Below are positions 51,529-60,595 of a DNA stretch of 64,000 nucleotides, in pieces. Source of the DNA: Alkalibacterium sp049389645 (lineage in GTDB: Bacteria; Bacillota; Bacilli; Lactobacillales; Carnobacteriaceae_A); contig NZ_CP186540.1 of NCBI RefSeq assembly GCF_049389645.1, positions 2,108,001 through 2,172,000 on the forward strand, in the 5' to 3' direction. The notes beneath the pieces were generated by a model. That model was not told the origin of the DNA and searched no databases. It was given only the letters and a program-made list of their open reading frames with translations. The position numbers were made by a program, and so were the translations under genes. Every line of letters starts with the position of its first letter. Position 1 is the stretch's first letter.

Positions 51529-52361
51529 TGAAACAGTCAAAAACGCAAACAGTCGTCTTGGTGATCATTGCCTCGCTGCTTTCACTACTATTTATTTTCC
51601 CATTACTCTGGATGTTTTTCACATCATTCAAAGGACTGTCGGAATCAATCAGTAGTCCGAATCTTTTACCCGCTAAGTGGACATTCGAAAATTATATCGA
51701 ACTCTTCACCGTCGATACGGCGAATTCGCCTATTTTAAGATGGTTGTTCAATACCGCCTTCATCAGTATCGCTGGCACGGCACTAGTTATATTTACCAAC
51801 ACACTGGCTGCCTATTCGATCGCCCGACTCAACTTGCCCGCCAAACGTCTTTTCATGGGGATCATAATTGCTTCCATGACCGTTCCGGGTATCGTTATCG
51901 TCTTCCCGCGTTACTTCAATTTCAGGGACGTCGGCTTGCTCGATACCTTTGCACCGCTGATTTTACCGTATGCATCAGGGACACTGGGCGTCTTTCTGAT
52001 TTACAGTTTCTTACGTAATTTTCCCAGAGACCTGGAGGAAGCCGCCTATATCGACGGAGCGAACCAATTGCAGATCTTGCGCCATGTGGTCTTTCCATCC
52101 ATTAAACCGGTCATTGCCACACTGTCGGTCATCACGTTTATCATGATCTACAATGACTTCCTTTGGCCGTTACTGGTCACGAGTTCGACAGAAATGCGGA
52201 CCGTTACGGTTGGGATAGCCAATCTGGTCCAGGGAGCAAACTTCGTCAATCCCGGCAAGATGATGGCTTCCACACTCATAGCCACAGTACCGGCGTTACT
52301 TATCTTTATTTATGCCAACAAGTACTTTGTCAAAGGTGTCAATTCGACTGGTATTAAATAA
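51528..52361 (+). CDS. ABC sugar importer permease, MalG/UgpE type
   Basis: 277 residues with six membrane helices and the EAA motif EEAAYIDGANQLQILRHVVFP near 174-194. The start overlaps the stop of the previous permease (TAATG), so the two subunits are translationally coupled. It ends 82 bp before the GH2 gene. Confidence 0.9.
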   Translation: MKQSKTQTVVLVIIASLLSLLFIFPLLWMFFTSFKGLSESISSPNLLPAKWTFENYIELFTVDTANSPILRWLFNTAFISIAGTALVIFTNTLAAYSIARLNLPAKRLFMGIIIASMTVPGIVIVFPRYFNFRDVGLLDTFAPLILPYASGTLGVFLIYSFLRNFPRDLEEAAYIDGANQLQILRHVVFPSIKPVIATLSVITFIMIYNDFLWPLLVTSSTEMRTVTVGIANLVQGANFVNPGKMMASTLIATVPALLIFIYANKYFVKGVNSTGIK

Positions 52362-52443
52362 AGAGACAAATAAAAAAACTGGTGGCGTCACTGTAAACAG
52401 GCTACGCAAACTAAGTGCAAACTAATTAATGAGGAGAGACGTT

Positions 52444-54225
52444 ATGAAGAGAACAGAATATCCTAGACCTCAATTGGTCAGAGATGAATGGCTGAACTTG
52501 AACGGTGAGTGGTCATTTGCGTTTGACGATAAAGATCTAGGGATAAAAGAAGGATGGTACGAAACAGAAGACCTGCTGGATCAGACCATAGAAGTGCCTT
52601 ATGTCTATCAGTCAAAGGCCAGCGGCATAAACAGTCAGGAAAACCATGAAATAGTCTGGTACAAGAAAAACATTACAATGCCAAAGAGTTACGACGATAA
52701 AGAAATCATCCTGCATTTCGGGGCCGTCGATTACGTCAGTGAGGTCTTTGTCAACGGGCATAAAGTCGGCTCTCATACGGGCGGTCATACGCCTTTTTCA
52801 TTCAATATCACACCTTTTGTTGTTGATGAAAAAGCGACGATCACGCTGCGCGTCTTTGATCCGAGAAGAGAAGAAACCATCCCACGCGGAAAGCAGACCT
52901 GGGAAGACCAGCCGCATTCCATTTGGTACACAAATTCTACGGGCATTTGGCAGACGGTATGGCTTGAAAGTGTGGATAAAACACATATCGAGACTCTCCG
53001 TTTCAATCCGGAAGTCGATAAAGGACAGATAAATTGTAAAGCTGTCTTCAGTCAGGATTTGTCCGGTGCAGCAATCGACTATGTGATCACTTATAAAGGC
53101 GAACAAATCATCAAAGCCGCTTTTGACGTGTCCGATTCGACCCATTCGGTGACGTTTGATCTGCATCAAAAAAACATATTCAGAACCTCACACCATCACA
53201 ACGGCTGGCACTGGACACCTGAAACGCCGAATCTGTTTGACGTCAAGATCACACTACGTAGTCAGCAGGCTGTTTTAGATGAAGTAAAAGCCTACTTTGG
53301 CATGAGAAAGATCCATACCGAAAAAGGACAGTTGTTTCTCAACAACAAGCCTTACTATCAGAAACTGGTTTTGGATCAGGGGTACTGGTCAGAATCACTG
53401 ATGACGGCGCCGGATGATGCCGCACTCAAGTACGATATCGAAATTTCCAAAGAGATGGGATTCAACGGCTGCCGGAAACATCAGAAAGTGGAAGATCCCC
53501 GTTTCCTTTACTGGGCAGATCATCTGGGCTACCTCGTCTGGGGCGAGTCCGCTTCGGCGCATTTCTTTGATGAAGCATCCGTGCCGTTGGTCACCAATGA
53601 ATGGCTGGAGATCATAAAAAGAGACTATAATCACCCGTCCATCGTCGCCTGGGTTCCGTTCAATGAAAGCTGGGGGATCAACGATGTGGGCAGAGACGAG
53701 CAGCAGCAGCACTACTCACAGGCGCTGTATCACCTCATTCATGCACTGGATACCACCCGACCGGTCATTTCAAATGATGGCTGGGAAATGACGGTCACAG
53801 ACATCGGTGCTATTCATCATTATGGACACGGTGAAATGGATGAAAAAGAAAAGTACATGAGATTCAAAAAAGACTTGAAGACCCAAGAAGCGATATTAAC
53901 GTCGGATTCAGCCGACCGCTCGATCTATGCCAACGGTTTTACCCATCAGGGAGAACCCATCTTGCTGACTGAATTCGGCGGCATCGGTTATAAAAAAGAT
54001 GACCAGGACGGCTGGGGCTATTCATCTGTCGATAATGACGAGGCCTTTGTTTCAGAATATGCCCGGATCATGGAAGCCGTCTGCGAATCCGAGATCCTAG
54101 CGGGCTACTGTTACACGCAGCTTTACGATGTCGAACAAGAAATAAACGGCCTGCTCACGTATGGTCGAGAACCCAAAGTAGCTGTGGAAGAAATCAAAGC
54201 GATCAACGATAACGACGGATCGTAA
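52444..54225 (+). CDS. Glycoside hydrolase family 2 (beta-galactosidase/glucuronidase type)
   Basis: 593 residues from ATG 52444 (ribosome site GAGGAGAG; the in-frame ATG at 52429 lies upstream of it). The GH2 order is visible: sugar-binding jelly roll (NLNGEWSFAFDD near 20, then YKKNITMP, FGAVDYVSEVFVNG), Ig-like domain (about 185-290), and TIM barrel from about 295. The acid/base is Glu408 in FNESWGIND, the nucleophile Glu510 in LLTEFGGIGY. No signal peptide, so it acts in the cytoplasm on imported sugars. The exact glycoside cannot be decided. Next gene begins 11 bp later. Confidence 0.9.
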   Translation: MKRTEYPRPQLVRDEWLNLNGEWSFAFDDKDLGIKEGWYETEDLLDQTIEVPYVYQSKASGINSQENHEIVWYKKNITMPKSYDDKEIILHFGAVDYVSEVFVNGHKVGSHTGGHTPFSFNITPFVVDEKATITLRVFDPRREETIPRGKQTWEDQPHSIWYTNSTGIWQTVWLESVDKTHIETLRFNPEVDKGQINCKAVFSQDLSGAAIDYVITYKGEQIIKAAFDVSDSTHSVTFDLHQKNIFRTSHHHNGWHWTPETPNLFDVKITLRSQQAVLDEVKAYFGMRKIHTEKGQLFLNNKPYYQKLVLDQGYWSESLMTAPDDAALKYDIEISKEMGFNGCRKHQKVEDPRFLYWADHLGYLVWGESASAHFFDEASVPLVTNEWLEIIKRDYNHPSIVAWVPFNESWGINDVGRDEQQQHYSQALYHLIHALDTTRPVISNDGWEMTVTDIGAIHHYGHGEMDEKEKYMRFKKDLKTQEAILTSDSADRSIYANGFTHQGEPILLTEFGGIGYKKDDQDGWGYSSVDNDEAFVSEYARIMEAVCESEILAGYCYTQLYDVEQEINGLLTYGREPKVAVEEIKAINDNDGS

Positions 54226-54236
54226 CGGAGGGCTGT

Positions 54237-55469
54237 ATGATCGATAAAGAATTTATATGGGCAGTCGGAATAGAAAATACCTTCGTCACGCAGATCGAAA
54301 GAGGCGAACGCAAGCTGGACGAATACGATTTGACGCAGCATTACGACCAGTGGGAGAGCGATCTTGACCTGGTCCGCAAGACCGGTGCCAGTATGATCCG
54401 TTACGGGATTCCCTGGTATAAAATAGAAGAAAAACCCGGCGAGTTCAATTGGGATTGGGTGGATGAGGTGATGGCGTATTTCAAAAACAACCCATCGCTC
54501 ACGCCGATCATCGATCTGGTGCATTACGGGACGCCGCACTGGATGCAGAACGCTTTCGCCAATGGCCGTTACCCGCAATATGTCGCCCGTTTTGCCAGAG
54601 CCTTTGCCGAAAGATATGGCGACTTTATCAAGTACTATACGCCACTGAACGAACCGTATGTCACGGCTGAGTTCTGCGGACTTAACGCAGTCTGGCCGCC
54701 GTATCTGGAAGGCTTGACGGGCTATTACCAGATCATGTGTCAGGTGTCCAAAGGGATCGTTCTCACGCAAAAAGTCATCAAGGAAGTTGTTCCGGATGCC
54801 GTTTTTGTTCACGTGGATGCAACCAAGCGGTACTTTACGCATGAAAAACGATTGAACGAAGAAGTCAAACTTTGGAATGAGAACCGCTTCGTTATGTGGG
54901 AACTCGTTCAGGGGCTATTGGATGAAGCCCACCCGCTCTATGAATTCCTATTAAATCAGGGTGTGACGCCGGAAACACTGGATTGGTTCAAGCGACATAA
55001 TGTCGAACCGGACATTATCGGGCTCAACTATTACCCGCAATTCAGCGTACACGAAATCAGTCGCGATAATAAAGGGAATGTCAGCTATCCAAACGTTTCT
55101 GGTACGGGTGAAGACTTCAAAGAAATCGCCACAGAAGCTTATCGCCGTTACCAGAGACCCATCCTCCTCACAGAAACAAGTTACAGAGGAAGCGAGGAAA
55201 AACGTATTGCCTGGCTTCATGAAATCGTAAAAACCTGTGAAGACCTGATTGAAATTGATATCAAGGTTATCGGCATCACCTGGTTCCCCTTTTTCGATTT
55301 AGTGGACTGGGGTTACAGGACATCGGGTAAAACCGTGGAAGAAGAACTGCTGCCGTTTGGTCTGTATACGTTGACAAATGCTGATGGAAAATTGCTAAGA
55401 CAAAAAAATCGAGTCGCTATGGCCTTTGAGAAACTCGTTGACTCGTCTAAAATGAGAGGTGACTTATGA
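54237..55469 (+). CDS. Family 1-like glycoside hydrolase (beta-glucosidase type)
   Basis: 410 residues, a TIM-barrel enzyme without signal peptide. The acid/base Glu139 is in YTPLNEPYVTAEF, matching the T-x-N-E-P motif of GH1/clan A, and the likely nucleophile is Glu313 in LLTETSYRG. The N-terminal WAVGIENTFV and MIRYGIPWYKIE also match GH1-like proteins, but it is shorter than classical GH1 enzymes (about 450-480), so a divergent subgroup is likely. Ribosome site GGAGG, 11 bp after the GH2 gene. Overlaps the GH43 gene by four bases (ATGA). Confidence 0.82.
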   Translation: MIDKEFIWAVGIENTFVTQIERGERKLDEYDLTQHYDQWESDLDLVRKTGASMIRYGIPWYKIEEKPGEFNWDWVDEVMAYFKNNPSLTPIIDLVHYGTPHWMQNAFANGRYPQYVARFARAFAERYGDFIKYYTPLNEPYVTAEFCGLNAVWPPYLEGLTGYYQIMCQVSKGIVLTQKVIKEVVPDAVFVHVDATKRYFTHEKRLNEEVKLWNENRFVMWELVQGLLDEAHPLYEFLLNQGVTPETLDWFKRHNVEPDIIGLNYYPQFSVHEISRDNKGNVSYPNVSGTGEDFKEIATEAYRRYQRPILLTETSYRGSEEKRIAWLHEIVKTCEDLIEIDIKVIGITWFPFFDLVDWGYRTSGKTVEEELLPFGLYTLTNADGKLLRQKNRVAMAFEKLVDSSKMRGDL

Positions 55470-56497
55470 AAAAAATTGTTTTCTCAAGTATGGTTTTATT
55501 TTCATTAGTTTTAGGAGGATGCACTCAAATGAATAATGAGCAGACGGACAGTACGCAGGAATCAGTAACTTATACAAATCCAGTAGGTGAAATGAGCGAC
55601 ATCGGGGACCCCTATGTCCTGAAAGTCGAAGATACGTACTACATGTATGCCACTTCTGTTGCGCACGCAGGCTTCAAGGTCTGGGAATCGACGGATATGG
55701 TGGAATGGGTAGAAGTCGGCATGGCTTACGACCACCGGGATCACGAAGAAAAATGGGCCCAATATGATTTCTGGGCACCCGAAGTCATCGAACACAACGG
55801 GACATTTTATATGGTCTACAGCGCAAGAGCCTACAACGGCAGTTTGAAAATGGCGATTGCGACCAGTGATTCACCGACAGGACCCTTTATGGATGCAACG
55901 GTGGGCTTGATCGATCGACCCGGCTCGTTTATCGACGGCCATTTCTTCATTGACGACGATGATAAAGCCTACATGTATTACGTGGAAGATAACCATGAAA
56001 ACATCGTTGACGGGAATCACGTCAGTCACGTCTACGTCCAGGAAATGACAGATGACTTACTGAATGTGACCGGTGAACCACATTTGCTGCTCGAACCTGA
56101 TCAGGCCTGGGAAAATCCTCATGGCGAATATCAGTGGAACGAGGGACCTTTTGTCGTCAAACATGATGATTTATATTACTTAATGTACTCAGCCAATTTC
56201 TACGCCAGTTCAGATTATGCTGTCGGGTACGCTGTTTCAGACAACCCTCTGGGCCCGTTTGAAAAAAGCGAATCGAATCCAATTCTTTCCAAAGATATGG
56301 AAAACGGCATTTCCGGTCCGGGCCACAACAGTGTGACCGTCGGCTTGGATGACGAGACACTTTACGCGGTGTACCATGTCCATACCGATCCAGAAAATCC
56401 CACCGGTGACAGAAGACCAGCCATCGACCGGCTGTATTTTGAAGACGGAGAAATGAAGATCGGCGGACCGACCAGCGACGAACAGGAACTGCGGTAA
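55466..56497 (+). CDS. Glycoside hydrolase family 43 lipoprotein
   Basis: 343 residues. A lipoprotein signal with LGGC (Cys19) places it on the outer membrane face. The five-bladed propeller has the GH43 catalytic triad: Asp48 in IGDPYV, Asp157 in FIDGHFF, Glu226 in WNEGPFV. Family members act on arabinosides, xylosides or galactans. As the only exported hydrolase of the operon it probably trims the glycan before uptake by the adjacent importer. The start overlaps the previous stop; the ribosome site is GAGAGGTGA. A terminator follows. Confidence 0.9.
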   Translation: MKKIVFSSMVLFSLVLGGCTQMNNEQTDSTQESVTYTNPVGEMSDIGDPYVLKVEDTYYMYATSVAHAGFKVWESTDMVEWVEVGMAYDHRDHEEKWAQYDFWAPEVIEHNGTFYMVYSARAYNGSLKMAIATSDSPTGPFMDATVGLIDRPGSFIDGHFFIDDDDKAYMYYVEDNHENIVDGNHVSHVYVQEMTDDLLNVTGEPHLLLEPDQAWENPHGEYQWNEGPFVVKHDDLYYLMYSANFYASSDYAVGYAVSDNPLGPFEKSESNPILSKDMENGISGPGHNSVTVGLDDETLYAVYHVHTDPENPTGDRRPAIDRLYFEDGEMKIGGPTSDEQELR

Positions 56498-56530
56498 GTA
56501 TAGAGCTTGAATTTAATGATATTATTATAT

Positions 56531-56566
56531 AGTCTGCACTGGATCTTATCGGTGCAGGCTTTTTTT
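56531..56566 (+). terminator. Intrinsic terminator of the first sugar operon
   Basis: AGTCTGCACTG (56531-56541) pairs with CGGTGCAGGCT (56550-56560), two wobble pairs, followed by a T7 run. Confidence 0.85.
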
Positions 56567-56609
56567 CGTTATAAAGCGCGTATCTTCAGAAGTAGCGGAA
56601 GGATTTAGG

Positions 56610-56783
56610 AAAACTCCTTAAGTTTAACGCCTAAACTTCAGAAGTTTGAGAGCATATAAGCCTAACTACTTAAGATAACAGGTAATCTTCAGTAGTTTCT
56701 CAAAAAGAAACCAGAACTACTGAAGATTAAGAAAAGATCTTATAAAAAGAGGTGTATTTTGTCAGCTGCCTGACAAAATTTCC
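56610..56783. repeat. 268-bp repeat family, copy lacking its first ~90 bp
   Basis: Corresponds to the last two thirds of the unit at 47244-47511; end palindrome starts at 56757. Confidence 0.85.
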
Positions 56784-57051
56784 GAGATGAAATCACTGCT
56801 TATAAAACACGGATTCCAGTTAGTTGATTTCTGATCTTTAGGATTTTAACTAGTTCCAAGTGAAAACGGAAAAAGCCAAAACTCCTTAAGATTGACGCCT
56901 AAACTTCAGAAGTTTGAGAGAAAATAAGCCTAACTTCTTAAGATAACAGGTAATCTTCAGTAGTTTCTCAAAAAGAAACCGAAACTTCTGAAGATCAAGA
57001 AAAAATCTTAAAAAAAGAGGTGTATTTTGTCAGCTGCCTGACAAAATTTCC
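56784..57051. repeat. 268-bp repeat family, complete copy
   Basis: Full unit in tandem with the preceding partial one; end palindrome starts at 57025, again 268 bp further. Same orientation as the copies at 47.2-48.0 kb. Confidence 0.9.
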
Positions 57052-57120
57052 AATCAAGGTCATTCTTATCGGGAAAAGTGGACTTCATTATTGCATTCAC
57101 TTCTTTTAATTAAGCATAAA

Positions 57121-57172
57121 CTGCTCTTCAAGAAGGTGTGTTTTGTCAGTTGCCTGACAAAACATTCGACTG
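57121..57172. repeat. 52-bp short repeat carrying the same palindrome
   Basis: Starts CTGCTCTTCAAGAAGG and ends CATTCGACTG, with TTTTGTCAG-N4-CTGACAAAA at 57141. Nearly identical to 63520-63571. Confidence 0.85.
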
Positions 57173-57283
57173 TTAAGCTTATCCTTTCATTTGTTAAATA
57201 GTCGAAAAATTGGGAGAAAAGATACTTATTTTTAAATAGTTTTGATCCGTATAAATTAATTTATGATTATTAAAATAAATAAC

Positions 57284-57312
57284 TTGTCAACGCTTACAAC
57301 ATATGATATATT
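57284..57312 (+). promoter_or_regulatory. Promoter of the LacI-family regulator gene
   Basis: TTGTCA (57284-57289), 17-bp spacer, TATATT (57307-57312); both boxes are close to consensus. The operator begins eight bases after the -10. Confidence 0.8.
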
Positions 57313-57319
57313 AAATTAC

Positions 57320-57331
57320 GTAAACGTTTAC
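57320..57331. promoter_or_regulatory. LacI-type operator before the regulator gene
   Basis: GTAAACGTTTAC, a perfect palindrome with the central CG typical of LacI-family sites, placed over the expected transcription start. Confidence 0.8.
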
Positions 57332-57351
57332 TCAACTTGAAGGAGCATATG

Positions 57352-58356
57352 ATGATCACTATAAGAGATGTAGCTGAAAAAGCACAAACCTCAATTGCAA
57401 CAGTGTCCAGAGTGCTTAATAACTTGGGTGGGTACTCGGAACAAAAAAAGATAGAAGTGTTAAAAGCAGTTGATGAACTTGGGTATGAGTCTAACGCTAT
57501 TGCTCGGAGCATGATTGTAAAGAAAACAAATACAATTGGGGTGGTTTTTCCAAATATTTCAAGCATGCTGACTTACGAATTTTTAAATGGTATAGAAGAT
57601 GTCACTTACAAAAACAATTTCAATGTCATTGTAAGCTACACTTATTCTCAACCAGAACGTATGATGAAAGCACTACGAATGTTATACGAAAAAAGAGTAG
57701 ATGGCATAATATTCACTTCTGATGTGGTTAATGACGAGTATTTGAAATATTTTGAAAAAATAGACATCCCCGTTGTTTTTCTTTCGACTAAATCGGACAA
57801 TAGTTCGATTCCTTATGTGAAAGTAAATGATTTTAATGCAGCATATGATGCCACCGAATATTTAATAAGAAACGGACACAATACTATTGGTATGATCAGT
57901 GGTAATCCTGAAGATCCTATAGCCGGGTTTCCAAGACTTGAAGGGTATAAGTCAGCGCTAAAAAAAGCTAACTTACCAATCGAAGAAAACTTGATACGAT
58001 ACGGATATGATTTTAATTTTGAAGACGGTAAGAATAAATTTAGAGAATTGGTTGATACAAATCCTGATATGACAGCGATATTTGCAGCCAGTGATGAAAT
58101 GGCGAGTGGGGCTATCACCGCGGCGCATCAGATGGATATAGAAATACCTAACCAAATATCAATCATGGGGTTCGACAATACGATGATAGCTGAAATCGCT
58201 TATCCAGCCTTAACAACGTTGGCTCAACCATTGAGAAAAATGGGGTCTGAGGCAGTTAAATTATTGCTGAAGAATATTGACGGAGAAAAATTTGAGAATG
58301 AGGTCATACTTCCTCACTCAATTAAAGAAAGACAAAGTGTGAAAAAAATAAATTGA
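57352..58356 (+). CDS. LacI-family transcriptional regulator
   Basis: 334 residues. The N-terminal helix-turn-helix and hinge read ITIRDVAEKAQTSIATVSRVLNN (spread over residues 2-24), followed by YESNAIARSMIVKKTNTIGVVFPNI and a periplasmic-binding-like effector domain. ATG 57352 has AAGGAG six bases before it; the ATG at 57349 is too close and TTG 57337 lies before the ribosome site. It probably represses itself and the downstream isomalto-oligosaccharide operon, since the same operator core precedes both. The effector sugar is unknown. Confidence 0.93.
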   Translation: MITIRDVAEKAQTSIATVSRVLNNLGGYSEQKKIEVLKAVDELGYESNAIARSMIVKKTNTIGVVFPNISSMLTYEFLNGIEDVTYKNNFNVIVSYTYSQPERMMKALRMLYEKRVDGIIFTSDVVNDEYLKYFEKIDIPVVFLSTKSDNSSIPYVKVNDFNAAYDATEYLIRNGHNTIGMISGNPEDPIAGFPRLEGYKSALKKANLPIEENLIRYGYDFNFEDGKNKFRELVDTNPDMTAIFAASDEMASGAITAAHQMDIEIPNQISIMGFDNTMIAEIAYPALTTLAQPLRKMGSEAVKLLLKNIDGEKFENEVILPHSIKERQSVKKIN

Positions 58357-58387
58357 TTAGCTGATTAATTTATTTTTTTGATTATAG

Positions 58388-58400
58388 GTTAAACGTTTAC
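58388..58400. promoter_or_regulatory. LacI-type operator before the importer operon
   Basis: GTTAAACGTTTAC contains the core TAAACGTTTA found before the regulator gene, 32 bp after its stop and 33 bp before the binding protein ATG. The -10/-35 boxes in this T-rich spacer are not clear. Confidence 0.75.
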
Positions 58401-58432
58401 GTAAAAAAAAAAAAATATTAGGAGGAAACAAA

Positions 58433-59677
58433 ATGTTGAAAAGTAAAAAGGTGCTTTTAGGTTCATTAATGGCTAGTGGGTTAATTCTGGGAGCATGCGC
58501 TAATGACTCGGACGGTGGAGGAGATAGTTCAGAAGTAGTAACATTGGAATTATTTTCGAATAAAGCTGAAAACGTGGAAACTTATGAACGATTGATAGAA
58601 CAATTCGAAGAGCAACATGAAAATATCAAAATCCAACTAGAATCTCCACCAGAAGCGGAAACAGTTCTAAGAACGCGATTGACCCGTAATGACATGCCTG
58701 ATATTATGTCGATCGGTGGGAATGCAACATACGGTGAATTAGGCAAAGAAGGCGTGTTATATGATTTTACTGACGAAGAGTCAATGAGTAATATTCAACC
58801 GGCTTATAAAGATATGCTGAGTCGTCTTGTCGGTTCAGAGATCGAGGAAGATTATGGCGTTCCGTATGCAACCAATGCAAATGGCGTGATATATAACCAA
58901 GAACTTTTTGATGAATATGGTATGGAAGTACCACAAACTTGGGATGAACTCATCTCGTTATTAGATCAAGCTCAAGAGGAAGGTATCGCTCCTATTCAGT
59001 TCACTTTACAAGAAGCATGGACAGCATTGCCAACCTGGAATTCTTTGGGTGGCGTTCTAGCTCCTGAGAACTTTGGAGAAATGAAAACGAATGGAGAAGC
59101 CTCCTTCCAGGAAAATTACGATGAAGTCGCTGATAAATATTTAGAACTGCTTGCATATGGCGAAGGTGATATATTCGGAGTAGGTTATGACGACGGGAAC
59201 GCTAATTTTGCTAATGGAGAAGCACTCTTTTACATGCAGGGAAATTGGGCAATACCTGAAATCGAAAGAAATAATGAAGACATTGAACTAGGGTTTTTCG
59301 CCTTCCCAGCATCAAATGACGAAGCCGAGAACGATTTAGTTTCTGGTGTGGATGTCTTATTGACGGTGAGCGAATCAACAGATCATCCGGAAGAAGCTTT
59401 AGCTTTCGTTGAGTTTATGTTACAAGACGAAGTTGCCGCTCAATATATCGAGGAACAGGCTGCATTCTCTTCTATTGAAGGAGTCATGCAAGAGAATCCG
59501 GTGTTTGAAGATATCCAAGGCAAGTTTGAAACAGGTAGTTTGACTAGTTTCCCAGATCACTTCTATCCTGCTGGTTTAGGCGCTGAAAACTTGATTCAAG
59601 AATTCTTGATTGAACAAAATAAAGAGCAATTCTTGCAAACAATGGACAGTGAATGGGACGCAGTAATAAATAGATAA
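58433..59677 (+). CDS. ABC sugar importer, substrate-binding lipoprotein (MsmE-like)
   Basis: 414 residues. Lipobox LGAC gives Cys22; a Gly/Ser/Asp linker and a family 1 binding-protein domain follow (VTLELFSNKAENVETYERLIEQFEEQHENIKI spans residues 37-68). The domain continues with DIMSIGGNATYGELGKEGVLYDFT and GEALFYMQGNWAIPEI. Operon content (two permeases and a DexB-type enzyme) matches the streptococcal msm system, so isomalto-oligosaccharides are the likely ligand. Strong ribosome site TAGGAGGAAACAAA. A terminator follows the gene. Confidence 0.9.
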   Translation: MLKSKKVLLGSLMASGLILGACANDSDGGGDSSEVVTLELFSNKAENVETYERLIEQFEEQHENIKIQLESPPEAETVLRTRLTRNDMPDIMSIGGNATYGELGKEGVLYDFTDEESMSNIQPAYKDMLSRLVGSEIEEDYGVPYATNANGVIYNQELFDEYGMEVPQTWDELISLLDQAQEEGIAPIQFTLQEAWTALPTWNSLGGVLAPENFGEMKTNGEASFQENYDEVADKYLELLAYGEGDIFGVGYDDGNANFANGEALFYMQGNWAIPEIERNNEDIELGFFAFPASNDEAENDLVSGVDVLLTVSESTDHPEEALAFVEFMLQDEVAAQYIEEQAAFSSIEGVMQENPVFEDIQGKFETGSLTSFPDHFYPAGLGAENLIQEFLIEQNKEQFLQTMDSEWDAVINR

Positions 59678-59685
59678 TTGAATGA

Positions 59686-59716
59686 GGGACGTCATCTGAT
59701 GTCCCTTTATTTTTTA
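59686..59716 (+). terminator. Intra-operon terminator after the second binding protein gene
   Basis: GGGACGTC (59686-59693) pairs with GATGTCCC (59698-59705), followed by TTTATTTTTT. Same position in the operon as 50582-50624 in the first cassette. Confidence 0.8.
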
Positions 59717-59732
59717 GAAAAGGGGAGAACCA

Positions 59733-60593
59733 ATGAAGAGAAAAAATAGCAAATTAGCATGGTTTGTGTTGGTTCCAGCAATGACTGTCTTCTTTTTATT
59801 TCATACACTGCCTCTTCTACAAGGTGTATTTTATAGTTTTACTGACTTTAAAGGATATGGCAACTGGGAGTTTGTTGGATTCAGAAATTACTTGAATATA
59901 TTTAGTGACATGAGAGTGAGAGGCGCGTACGTATTCACGTTATCATTTTCTATATTGTCTACAATTTTAGTTAATATCATAAGTATTTTAATTGCACTTG
60001 GGTTAAATTCCAAGATAAAATATCATAAAACGTTGAGAGCTATTTATTTCGTCCCCTACATGTTAGGTACTTTGATAATTGGGTATGTGTTCAGTTTTAT
60101 CTTTAGTCGTCTGTTACCACAAATCGGTACTTCTTTGGATATAAGCTGGTTGCAATTCAATATGTTAGGAAATCCCAACTTAGCGTGGATAGGTATAGTA
60201 GTTGTTGCCGTTTGGCAATCCGCAGCTTTTAATACCATCTTATATTTATCGGGTTTGGTTACGATCGATCCTGATTTATATGAAGCAGCAGATATCGATG
60301 GGGCGAAACCAACCACTAAGTTTTTCAACATTACGCTACCTTTAATAATGCCTTTCTTCACAATCAATATGGTTGTAGCAATGAAAAACTTTCTAATGGT
60401 GTTTGATCAGATCATAGCCTTGACCGGTGGTGGACCAGGAACTTCGACTGAATCGGTCTCACTGTTGATTTACCGTGGAGGATTCCAAGGTGGAGAATTT
60501 GCTTATCAGTCTGCAAATGCGGTCTTATTCTTTATTATCATCGCCGTCATTTCTCTGTTCCAAATCAGAGTGCTTGAAAGGAGAGAAAACTAA
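59733..60593 (+). CDS. ABC sugar importer permease (MsmF-like)
   Basis: 286 residues, six membrane helices, EAA motif EAADIDGAKPTTKFFNITLP near 189-208. Begins with ATG 59733 after AAAGGGGAGAA. Two bases separate its stop from the next start. Partner of the MalG-type permease that follows. Confidence 0.9.
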   Translation: MKRKNSKLAWFVLVPAMTVFFLFHTLPLLQGVFYSFTDFKGYGNWEFVGFRNYLNIFSDMRVRGAYVFTLSFSILSTILVNIISILIALGLNSKIKYHKTLRAIYFVPYMLGTLIIGYVFSFIFSRLLPQIGTSLDISWLQFNMLGNPNLAWIGIVVVAVWQSAAFNTILYLSGLVTIDPDLYEAADIDGAKPTTKFFNITLPLIMPFFTINMVVAMKNFLMVFDQIIALTGGGPGTSTESVSLLIYRGGFQGGEFAYQSANAVLFFIIIAVISLFQIRVLERREN

Positions 60594-60595
60594 TT

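Noticed and set aside
54123..54842. 239-codon minus-strand frame over the GH2 and GH1-like genes
   Set aside because: Long only because the opposite strand is a GC-richer coding sequence; translation has no family features and crosses two real genes.
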